Part shown: piece by piece, positions 1 through 6,769 of the stretch
Position numbering within the stretch: the stretch's first letter is position 1
How the letters are laid out: each line of letters opens with the position of its first letter
NCBI GenBank assembly: GCA_023417955.1
Contig: JAEZDW010000176.1
Span: forward strand, 1 to 13,692
DNA from: Bacteroidota bacterium
GTDB lineage: Bacteria; Bacteroidota; Bacteroidia; Cytophagales; Cyclobacteriaceae
DNA: 13,692 nt
Direction of reading: 5' to 3'
Program-made: the position numbers and the translations under genes
The notes under the pieces: model-generated
The model's input: only the letters and a program-made list of their open reading frames with translations
The model's database searches: none
Told to the model about the DNA's origin: nothing

Positions 1-1041
1 ATTCTGGAGAATTTTCTGTTTGAACTCGACAAGGGAAGTTTGACGGTTACCGCATCAGATCTGCAGACTTCAATGATCACGGAGATTCAGGTAGAATCAA
101 AAGAGAAAGGAAGCATCGCGGTACCCGCGCGGATTTTGCTGGATACCCTCAAGAACCTGCCGGAACAGCCCGTTACGTTCTCTATCGATGAATCGACGTA
201 CAGCGTGGAAATCATTTCTGACAACGGACGGTATAAGCTTTCCGGTGAGAACGCTACAGATTTTCCCAAGGTACCGAATGTCAGCAATGACTTTAGCGCC
301 GAGATCTCTACAGACGTGCTTTCCCGCGCTGTAAACAATACGATTTTTGCCACCAGCAATGATGAACTGCGCCCTGCAATGACCGGGGTGTACGTCAACC
401 TGGGCGATAAGAACACGACGTTTGTTGCAACCGATGGCCACCGCCTCGTGCGCTACCGTCGTGCAGATGTTAAGTCGGAGAATGGCAGCAACATCATCAT
501 CCCGCGAAAGGCACTGAACCTGCTGAAGGCTACGCTTCCGTCGGAGAATACCGAGGTGAGCCTCAACTTCAACCTCTCGAATGCGTTCTTCAAATTCGGA
601 AACATTCGTATGATCTGCCGTCTTATAGATGAACGTTTTCCTGACTATGAGAATGTTATTCCTTCTGTGAACAACATCAAAATGACTATTGAGCGTAGCG
701 ATCTGCTTGGCGCCCTGAAACGTATTTCCATTTACGCCAATAAGACCACGCATCAGGTAAGACTCAAGATTACAGGTAGCGAACTTCAGATTTCTGCGGA
801 AGATCTTGACTTCTCAAATGAAGCGAATGAACGCCTGTCATGTGAGCACGATGGCGAGGATATCGAAATCGGATTTAATGCAAAGTTCCTCATTGAGATG
901 CTGACGAACCTGGATTCCGACAAAATTCAACTCACGATGTCTGCTCCAAACAAGGCAGGTGTAATTCTGCCAGCAGAGAAAGACTCCAGTGAAGATATCC
1001 TTATGCTTGTGATGCCGGTTATGCTGAACCAGTACGTCTGA
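1..1041 (+). CDS. dnaN: DNA polymerase III beta subunit (sliding clamp), 5'-truncated by the window edge
   Basis: The reading frame is open from base 1 and ends with TGA at 1039-1041, giving 346 residues. The Bacteroidota clamp is usually about 370-375 residues, so roughly the first 27-30 are missing off the left edge. An internal ATG-like start near base 40 is not the real start, because the residues before it (ILENFLFELDKG) are already clamp sequence. Clamp signatures seen are LTVTASDLQTSM near the start, FVATDGHRLVRYRR in the middle, LIDERFPDYENVIP, and the C-terminal LVMPVML, which forms part of the hydrophobic pocket that binds polymerase and other clamp partners. The protein forms a ring dimer around DNA and gives DNA polymerase III its processivity. 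It converges with the phosphoesterase gene, with 11 bases between stops. No dnaA or DnaA-box cluster is visible here. Confidence 0.97.
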   Translation: MLENFLFELDKGSLTVTASDLQTSMITEIQVESKEKGSIAVPARILLDTLKNLPEQPVTFSIDESTYSVEIISDNGRYKLSGENATDFPKVPNVSNDFSAEISTDVLSRAVNNTIFATSNDELRPAMTGVYVNLGDKNTTFVATDGHRLVRYRRADVKSENGSNIIIPRKALNLLKATLPSENTEVSLNFNLSNAFFKFGNIRMICRLIDERFPDYENVIPSVNNIKMTIERSDLLGALKRISIYANKTTHQVRLKITGSELQISAEDLDFSNEANERLSCEHDGEDIEIGFNAKFLIEMLTNLDSDKIQLTMSAPNKAGVILPAEKDSSEDILMLVMPVMLNQYV

Positions 1042-1052
1042 CGTTCAGCACT

Positions 1053-1562
1053 TCACGCAATCAGTTCTCCGCGTTTCCCAAGTTCGATCACTTCAAGGTC
1101 GCCAACTGCGCCTTGGCTCAACGTGAACCTGACAATGGTTTTGATGGTGTGAAACCCATGATTACCGGCGGCACCGGGATTGAGATAGAGCATATCGCCG
1201 AATGTTGCGTCGCGCCCGACTTTTAAAATGTGGGAGTGGCCACATATAAATAACTGCGGCGCACCCTGACTTAAAATTCTCCTGACACGCGGGTTGTAGC
1301 GCGGAGGCGACCCACCGATGTGTGTCATGAATACATCCACGCCCTCACAGGGAAAACGCAAATCTTCCGGAAGCCGGGTCTGCATCGCTCTGTCGTCGAT
1401 GTTGCCAAATACAGCACGTACCGGTTTGAGTTGCTCTAACTGATCAAGAACGGCTATTTCACCAACATCTCCGGCGTGCCATATTTCGTCACAATTTTGA
1501 AAGTAGTCGCCAATGCGCGGATCAAGGTAGCCGTGTGTATCCGAAAGAAGGCCAATTCTCAT
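1053..1562 (-). CDS. YfcE/MJ0936-family metallophosphoesterase
   Basis: This is a 169-residue calcineurin-like phosphoesterase, the usual length for the YfcE/MJ0936 family of small cytoplasmic phosphodiesterases. The metal-binding motifs appear in order: SDTHG (D8, H10), HAGDVG (D32), FGNID (N54), TH at H81, and GHSH (H109, H111). These ligands normally hold two divalent metals such as Mn2+ for phosphodiester hydrolysis; the physiological substrate of the family is not well settled. No signal peptide is seen. The ATG start is supported because the first motif begins at residue 7, as in relatives; no Shine-Dalgarno sequence is obvious. The gene is convergent with dnaN and divergent from the DUF3857 gene. 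The specific substrate is unknown. Confidence 0.92.
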   Translation of the reverse strand: MRIGLLSDTHGYLDPRIGDYFQNCDEIWHAGDVGEIAVLDQLEQLKPVRAVFGNIDDRAMQTRLPEDLRFPCEGVDVFMTHIGGSPPRYNPRVRRILSQGAPQLFICGHSHILKVGRDATFGDMLYLNPGAAGNHGFHTIKTIVRFTLSQGAVGDLEVIELGKRGELIA

Positions 1563-1626
1563 AACGTAAACGTTCCGGAGGTAATGTATTCATAAAAGTT
1601 GTCTTTTACTGAACTACAGCATTCGA

Positions 1627-1634
1627 TAAATTTG
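1627..1634 (+). promoter_or_regulatory. Candidate Bacteroidota -7 promoter element for the DUF3857 gene
   Basis: TAAATTTG matches the Bacteroidota -7 consensus TAnnTTTG exactly. A T-run (TTTTA, 1604-1608) lies about 19 bases upstream, where a -33 TTTG would be expected, but it is imperfect. Transcription would begin around 1640, giving a leader of only about 10 bases before the ATG at 1651. Sequence match only. Confidence 0.4.
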
Positions 1635-1650
1635 GGTTTTCCGCCAAATC

Positions 1651-3609
1651 ATGAAACATCTGTTGTGCCTTTTCTTTTTAGCAGCCTCGGGCCTCACGTT
1701 TGCGCAGGATGTCCCCTACACCTTTGGACAGACCACCTATCGCGAATTGAATCAAGACCTTTATGATCGCGACACCACTGCTGACGCAGTCATGCTGAAG
1801 GAATGGGGACATTCGTATGTTGAGTCGTACAACAACTTCAACATGGTCCATCACTATTATGTCAAGATCAAGATATTAAAAACAAATGGACTTGAACGAG
1901 CCAACGTCACGATTCCCTTGTATCGCAATAATAGTAAGACCGAAATACTTCGCAATGTCAAGGCGTCGTCGTTCACAATGGTGAACGGCTCAATGAAAGA
2001 AACGAAGCTCTCTGCCAAAGAAATATTCACCGAGGACTATGAAAATGGCGTGTTAAAGAAGTTCACGATTCCGAATGTCAATGTTGGCAGTGTGATCGAG
2101 TATGAGTATGAGTTCGAGACGCCTTTTTTTACCATGAACTTTAAACCGTGGGAGTTTCAGGCCCCGATTCCCAAAGTGGTGAGTGAGTATTGGGCAACGA
2201 TCCCTGCAAACTACAGGTACAATATCAGTCTGCGCGGGTTTCTGAAATTGACGAAGGAGGACAGTGAAATAATAAAGGGATGTTTTTCTGTTGGCGGTGG
2301 CGTCGCTGATTGCGTGCGGTATCGGTGGACGATGGAAAACATTCCTGCGTTTGTCGAGGAAGATTACATGACTTCCAAAAAGAATTTTATTTCAGCGATC
2401 AAGTTTGAGCTGACTCAAATCGAATATTTTGATGGACGAAAGGATCGTGTTACGAAGGAATGGCGAGATGCAGATCAGGAGTTGCGTGTTCATGAAGGCT
2501 TCGGATCGCAACTGAAAAAAGGAAAGGATGTTGTGAATGATGCACTTGCGAAACGCGTAGCAGAAGCGGCAGATTCACTTGCCGCGGCGAAAGAGATCTT
2601 TGAGACGATCAGGTTGCACTTCCGTTGGAATGAAGAGCAGCGATTCATTTCGGACGGAATCAAGAAAGCATACGAGAAGGGAGCAGGATCATCGGCCGAT
2701 ATCAACCTTGCGCTGGTTGCCGCATACAAGCAGCTGGGGTTTGAATCAGAACCGGTAATCCTTTCCACCAGAAGTAACGGACTGCCTACAGACTTGTTTC
2801 CCGTACTTACGGAATTCAATTATGTGATTGCACTCGTAAAGGTCGGGGGACAAACCTATCTTTTGGATGCTACCGATGATTTCCTTCCATTTGGTGTACT
2901 TCCCGAACGCTGTCTGAACGGGAAGGGTAGGGTCATGGCAAGAAAGGGGTCGTATTGGCAGGAGATCACGCCGCGCGATAAATCGAGGCAAATAACCTCA
3001 TTGAATGTCACGCTTTCAAAGGACGGCGAGTTGAAAGGCAACGTGACAATGACGTATACCGGTTACAGGGCGGCGGAAAAGCGAAGCAGAATTTATTCAT
3101 ACTCGACGCCGGATGAGTACATCACTCAGCGAAAGAACTCATCGCATACCGGAACGATTTCGGAGTTCGAAATTGTCAACCTTACTGACAGGTCAAAACC
3201 CCTTGTTGAAAAGTTTGCGATTGAATTTGAACCCGTGAACATGAACGGTGGAACATTTCTGTTCAATCCCTTTTTGCTGGAAAGAATTGTCAGAAATCCG
3301 TTTCGTTCGCAGGAGAGATTATACCCGGTGGATTTTGGCGTTCCGCGCGATGAAACAGTCATTGTGAATGTGCAGTTGCCCGATGGAGTTGCGCTGGATG
3401 AGATTCCCGAGCGTGTCGGCATCGCGCTACCGAACAGCGGAGGTCGTTACATCTTTGATGTCCGCCAAAAAGGTTCGACGCTTGCTGTGAATTCGTCACT
3501 GGCAATAAACCGGACCGTTTTCAGTTCTGAAGAATATCACTATCTTAAAGAGCTCTTCAACAGAATGATCAGCGTCAATCGTATGGAGCTGGTATTGAAG
3601 AAGCTCTAA
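1651..3609 (+). CDS. Secreted DUF3857 / transglutaminase-like / DUF3858 protein, probably catalytically inactive
   Basis: This is a 652-residue exported protein. Residues 1-19 form a signal peptide (MKHLLCLFFLAASGLTFAQ), so it should act in the periplasm or at the outer membrane. The N-terminal part (about 55-230) resembles DUF3857, including the pattern GSVIEYEYEF followed by an aromatic-rich segment. The middle (about 300-415) is transglutaminase-like: a helix with FRWNEEQR, then SSADINLALVAAYKQLGFE and YLLDATD. The C-terminal part resembles DUF3858. In active transglutaminase-fold enzymes a Cys begins the helix and a His follows on the next strands. Here the Cys position reads S347-S348-A349-D350 and the His position is N390 in FNYVIA; only the acidic D406 in DATD remains. 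The protein is therefore probably a structural or binding fold rather than an enzyme. Proteins of this architecture are common in Bacteroidota and their role is largely unknown. Confidence 0.88.
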   Translation: MKHLLCLFFLAASGLTFAQDVPYTFGQTTYRELNQDLYDRDTTADAVMLKEWGHSYVESYNNFNMVHHYYVKIKILKTNGLERANVTIPLYRNNSKTEILRNVKASSFTMVNGSMKETKLSAKEIFTEDYENGVLKKFTIPNVNVGSVIEYEYEFETPFFTMNFKPWEFQAPIPKVVSEYWATIPANYRYNISLRGFLKLTKEDSEIIKGCFSVGGGVADCVRYRWTMENIPAFVEEDYMTSKKNFISAIKFELTQIEYFDGRKDRVTKEWRDADQELRVHEGFGSQLKKGKDVVNDALAKRVAEAADSLAAAKEIFETIRLHFRWNEEQRFISDGIKKAYEKGAGSSADINLALVAAYKQLGFESEPVILSTRSNGLPTDLFPVLTEFNYVIALVKVGGQTYLLDATDDFLPFGVLPERCLNGKGRVMARKGSYWQEITPRDKSRQITSLNVTLSKDGELKGNVTMTYTGYRAAEKRSRIYSYSTPDEYITQRKNSSHTGTISEFEIVNLTDRSKPLVEKFAIEFEPVNMNGGTFLFNPFLLERIVRNPFRSQERLYPVDFGVPRDETVIVNVQLPDGVALDEIPERVGIALPNSGGRYIFDVRQKGSTLAVNSSLAINRTVFSSEEYHYLKELFNRMISVNRMELVLKKL

Positions 3610-3639
3610 TCTGTCACTGTTGACTGCCTTATGGCGATG

Positions 3640-3678
3640 CCGGTGTATATTAAACCGGAATTATTGAACGTTAATATA
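3640..3678 (+). repeat. Overlapping inverted repeats in the 3610-3742 intergenic region
   Basis: CCGGT (3640-3644) pairs with ACCGG (3654-3658) around a 9-base loop. That loop contains TATATTAA (3646-3653), which is itself perfectly complementary to TTAATATA (3671-3678). The two pairings interlock, so an RNA would form one or the other, or a pseudoknot. The element lies between the DUF3857 stop and the coiled-coil gene start. It could be a weak terminator, a promoter-region operator, or chance in AT-rich sequence. No T-tract follows. The rest of this 133-base gap shows nothing else clear. Confidence 0.3.
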
Positions 3679-3742
3679 GGATTACTTGAAACTTGTTCAT
3701 CTATCCTCTATGTTTATTCATTTTTAGGAAACCGGACTATCT

Positions 3743-4342
3743 ATGAAAAGAGGCATTACCGTTATTCTACTCGCGCTGATGATAACTTCGACGTATGCAC
3801 AGCAGGAGAGTGACGCGCTGGAGGGAAATTATCCGTTGCATGAGCGCTATCAGGTTCTAAAGCAAAAATCTCAAAACTACAAGGAGTATAAGGTCATCCG
3901 TGAACATGTGCTGGATGGATTCTGGCGCATAGTCCGCGACTCGGTTTCTGCAAAGCAGGCCGCGATTGGTGCGCGGGACCGAAACATCGCCGAACTGAAG
4001 AAAGAACTCGCCGACACCCAGGCAACGCTGAAGGAAAAGGAAGCTTCCATGCAGGAGATCGTTTTTGACAGCACCCACATCAATGTCCTCGGAATTAACT
4101 TTTCCAAAGGCGTTTTTATCACTACGGTTGCCGTTATTTTCGTAGGTCTTGTTCTCGTGGTATTAATGATTTCCGGCCGACTCAGAATGATTCACGCCTC
4201 GCTGAAAGAACGAGCTGATGCGTTCAACAGCCTCAGCACCGAATTCGAAGAGTACAAGCGCAAGGCAATGGAAAAGCAGACCAAGCTTTCGCGTGAACTT
4301 CAGACGGAACGCAATAAACTCGCTGAAAACCGCGGCATGTAA
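3743..4342 (+). CDS. Hypothetical exported/membrane coiled-coil protein
   Basis: The family is not recognised. The 199-residue product begins with a short signal peptide (MKRGITVILLALMITSTYAQ), as is typical of Bacteroidota. A charged helical region with heptad character follows (about residues 60-108, ARDRNIAELKKELADTQATL and on). Next comes one strong transmembrane helix at about 123-146 (GVFITTVAVIFVGLVLVVLM). A second coiled coil rich in Lys, Glu and Arg runs to the end (about 150-195). With the signal peptide cleaved, the first coiled coil should be periplasmic and the C-terminal one cytoplasmic, which would tie the two sides of the inner membrane together. A GGAA lies 12 bases before the ATG. 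Its 3' end converges with the GH3 gene 13 bases away. The function is unknown; a scaffold or envelope role is only a guess. Confidence 0.8.
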   Translation: MKRGITVILLALMITSTYAQQESDALEGNYPLHERYQVLKQKSQNYKEYKVIREHVLDGFWRIVRDSVSAKQAAIGARDRNIAELKKELADTQATLKEKEASMQEIVFDSTHINVLGINFSKGVFITTVAVIFVGLVLVVLMISGRLRMIHASLKERADAFNSLSTEFEEYKRKAMEKQTKLSRELQTERNKLAENRGM

Positions 4343-4355
4343 CACCAGGCTGTGA

Positions 4356-6611
4356 CTATTCAGTCAGCTCGAAGGTTGCTATCTTTACATTCTCAGAATC
4401 ACCGCCGACAAAGATTTCAAACATGCCGGGCTCCGAACCCCATGTCCAGTCCGCGCGATAGAATGAGAGATCGTCCTCGCCGATCGTGAACGGGACTTCC
4501 TCTGTTCCGCCGGCAGGTACCCGTACCTTCTTAAAGGATTTCAGTTCCTTTATCGGCCTTGTTACGCTTGCAGTAACGTCGCGAATGTACAATTGCACCA
4601 CTTCCTCGCCATCGCGGCTACTCGTGTTGGATAGCGTCACTGAAACGGTGAGCTTTTCGCCGTGACTGATTTTCGCGGAACTCAACTTCACATCAGAGTA
4701 AATAAACGTCGAATAGCTTAAGCCATGTCCGAACGGATAGAGGGGTGTATTCTTAACATCGCGGTAACGCGAAACATACAGGCGCTGCTGTGGTGCCTCC
4801 GAATAATCGCCGTTATACGGCCGCCCTGTGTTTTTTTGAAAGTAATAAAGTGGTATCTGGCCTGCGCTTCGCGGAAATGAAACCGGAAGTTTTCCGGATG
4901 GATTGTAATCACCGAAGAGTACGTCCGCGATAGCATGTCCACTTTCCGAACCAAGAGTCCAGGTTTCAAGTATCGCAGGTACGTTTTGATGCATCCAGTT
5001 CAATTCAAGAGGGCGTCCGTTCACAAGCGTAACGACAATGGGTTTACCTGTCTTGTGCACAGCCTCGAGAAGCTCCTGCTGAATGCCGGGCAATCCGATT
5101 TCAGCGCGGGAGGCACCCTCACCATTCATGACCGCACTTTCGCCCACGACAATAATGACTACATCTGCTTTGCGCGCAGCTGCAACTGCCTCTTTAATGT
5201 ACTTCCGCTCGTTTGTATAGAGATCACAACCTCTGGCAAACGTAACAACGGTGCCCTTATTGGCACGTGCACGAATTCCTTCCAGCACCGACACAGGATG
5301 AGATGCCTCTCCAAAGAATGACCACGAACCATTCATTTCTTCCTTGTTGTCACCCAGGGGGCCGATCACAGCGATGTGTTTGATGCCGCCTTTCAACGGC
5401 AACAGATTGTTTTCATTCTTCAGAAGAACCATGGAACTGCGCGCAATCTCCCGTGCCTGCTGAAGTTTTTTAGGCGACCGGAGCGTGCGCTTTTCGCGAT
5501 CTTCATTTGAGTATTGGTATGGATCATTAAAGAGGCCGAGCTGAAACTTCAGTTTCAAAACGCGTCTCACTGCGTCATCAAGTATATTCATTGAGAGATG
5601 CCCCTTCTCTACAAGTGCCGGAATCTCGCTGATATACAGGAAACTCATCATGTCCAGGTCAGTTCCTGCTTCAAGGCACACCTTCGCGGCATCTTTTCCA
5701 TCAGCAGCAAACCCATGGTTGATAGTCTCGCGAACGGCGCCGTAATCAGAAATAACAAGTCCGTTAAATTTCCACTCGTCGCGGAGGATCTCTTTCAACA
5801 AAAAAGTATTCGCTGATGCAGGAATTCCATTGAGCTCGTTGAACGCCGGCATCAGAGTGGCTGCACCGGCATCAAGCGCAGCCTTGAATGGTGGCAGATA
5901 GGTTTCATACAGCCAACGCTTCGACATGTCCACCGTATTGTAGTCACGACCGCCTAGTGCAGCACCGTATGCGGCAAAGTGTTTCACGCACGCGGCCATT
6001 GTATTTTCCGCTGAAAGCGACGTCCCCTGAAAACCACGCACACGCGCTTCAGCGATCCTCGAACCCAAATAGGGATCTTCACCCGCGCCTTCCGAAATAC
6101 GCCCCCAGCGCGGGTCGAGCGAAATGTCAACCATAGGTGCAAAGTTCAAGCTGATCCCGGAGGATGTTGCCTCATCCGCTGCGAGCCGTGCTGATTTCTC
6201 GATCAGCTCCAGGTCCCAGCTTGCAGCCTCTCCCAGCGGAATCGGTGTGACCGTCTTGAATCCGTGGATAATGTCTGCGCCAAAAAGAATCGGAATTCCC
6301 AGCCGGCTCTCTTCAACCGCAATTTTTTGCAATCGCGCGGTGTATGCAGCGCCATGAACATTAAAAAGACCGGTTATTGTCCCATTTCGGATTTGGTCAT
6401 CAAACTTCGACGACTCCTGCGTATACATCGTAGGACCTGTGACGATGGTCTCACCTACGATAAAATTCAACTGCCCAGCCTTTTCCCGGACAGTCATTTT
6501 CGAGATGAGTTCCTCAATACGTTGATCGACGGTTTGGGACTGTGCGATGAGCAGGTGTGCCGCAAGTATCAGAAGGCTTGCCAGCAGCAGGTTGGCCGTT
6601 TTGATGTTCAT
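4356..6611 (-). CDS. bglX: Periplasmic beta-glucosidase, glycoside hydrolase family 3 (BglX-like)
   Basis: The 751-residue length matches BglX-type enzymes (about 750-765). A signal peptide occupies about residues 1-23 (ending LLIAQ), so the enzyme is exported to the periplasm. The GH3 N-terminal barrel (about 45-365) contains GADIIHG, the Lys-His pair K210-H211 in VKHFAAYG, and the nucleophile Asp D289 in VISDYGAV. The GH3 C-terminal domain (about 400-610) contains GEGASR, with E498 the likely acid/base, followed by LPGIQQEL. A fibronectin type III-like domain closes the protein (about 655-730, VVQLYIRD and on). The family removes beta-linked glucose, sometimes xylose, from the non-reducing ends of oligosaccharides by a retaining mechanism. 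All key residues are present, so it is probably active. It is divergent from the propeller sensor-regulator at 6770, which may control it. No SusC/SusD pair is in the window, so the glycan source is not shown. Confidence 0.95.
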   Translation of the reverse strand: MNIKTANLLLASLLILAAHLLIAQSQTVDQRIEELISKMTVREKAGQLNFIVGETIVTGPTMYTQESSKFDDQIRNGTITGLFNVHGAAYTARLQKIAVEESRLGIPILFGADIIHGFKTVTPIPLGEAASWDLELIEKSARLAADEATSSGISLNFAPMVDISLDPRWGRISEGAGEDPYLGSRIAEARVRGFQGTSLSAENTMAACVKHFAAYGAALGGRDYNTVDMSKRWLYETYLPPFKAALDAGAATLMPAFNELNGIPASANTFLLKEILRDEWKFNGLVISDYGAVRETINHGFAADGKDAAKVCLEAGTDLDMMSFLYISEIPALVEKGHLSMNILDDAVRRVLKLKFQLGLFNDPYQYSNEDREKRTLRSPKKLQQAREIARSSMVLLKNENNLLPLKGGIKHIAVIGPLGDNKEEMNGSWSFFGEASHPVSVLEGIRARANKGTVVTFARGCDLYTNERKYIKEAVAAARKADVVIIVVGESAVMNGEGASRAEIGLPGIQQELLEAVHKTGKPIVVTLVNGRPLELNWMHQNVPAILETWTLGSESGHAIADVLFGDYNPSGKLPVSFPRSAGQIPLYYFQKNTGRPYNGDYSEAPQQRLYVSRYRDVKNTPLYPFGHGLSYSTFIYSDVKLSSAKISHGEKLTVSVTLSNTSSRDGEEVVQLYIRDVTASVTRPIKELKSFKKVRVPAGGTEEVPFTIGEDDLSFYRADWTWGSEPGMFEIFVGGDSENVKIATFELTE

Positions 6612-6643
6612 GCTATAAACTTCGGGAAACGTCGCGTCAGCCT

Positions 6644-6658
6644 GCGTTTAGCAAACGC
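6644..6658. promoter_or_regulatory. Inverted repeat in the bglX leader region
   Basis: GCGTTT and AAACGC form a perfect 6+3+6 inverted repeat, 33 bases upstream of the bglX start codon. It could be an operator or a leader hairpin. It is short enough that chance is possible. Confidence 0.3.
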
Positions 6659-6688
6659 TTCAATACTACATCCCCGGGCTGCTGTGTC

Positions 6689-6711
6689 TACATCAAAAAT
6701 ACATCAATGTA
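6689..6711. promoter_or_regulatory. Phased direct repeats and -7-like element in the bglX/regulator divergent region
   Basis: TACATCAA occurs twice (6689-6696 and 6700-6707), with starts 11 bases apart, about one helical turn. The second copy also forms a small inverted repeat, TACAT-CA-ATGTA (6700-6711). On the minus strand 6701-6694 reads TATTTTTG, an exact match to the Bacteroidota -7 consensus TAnnTTTG, oriented toward bglX; no clear -33 TTTG precedes it. Direct repeats overlapping a promoter are a typical activator or repressor layout, and the divergent LuxR-type regulator is the obvious candidate binder. Function is inferred from position only. Confidence 0.35.
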
Positions 6712-6769
6712 CTCCCGACACCCTTTTTTCCTTTAAATGCGGGGATTTCTGTGTTAGTTTAGTACAACA

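Noticed and set aside
1..1041. Possibility that dnaN marks a replication origin
   Set aside because: No dnaA, no cluster of DnaA boxes and no AT-rich unwinding region is visible in the window, and in Bacteroidota dnaN often lies away from oriC.
1563..1574. AACGT-AA-ACGTT inverted repeat just upstream of the YfcE-like gene
   Set aside because: Arms of only five bases directly at the start codon; too short to claim as an operator without conservation data.
3631..3813. A 60-codon open frame between the DUF3857 and coiled-coil genes
   Set aside because: It overlaps the start of the well-supported coiled-coil gene in another frame, covers the inverted repeats, and has no ribosome site or recognisable protein character.
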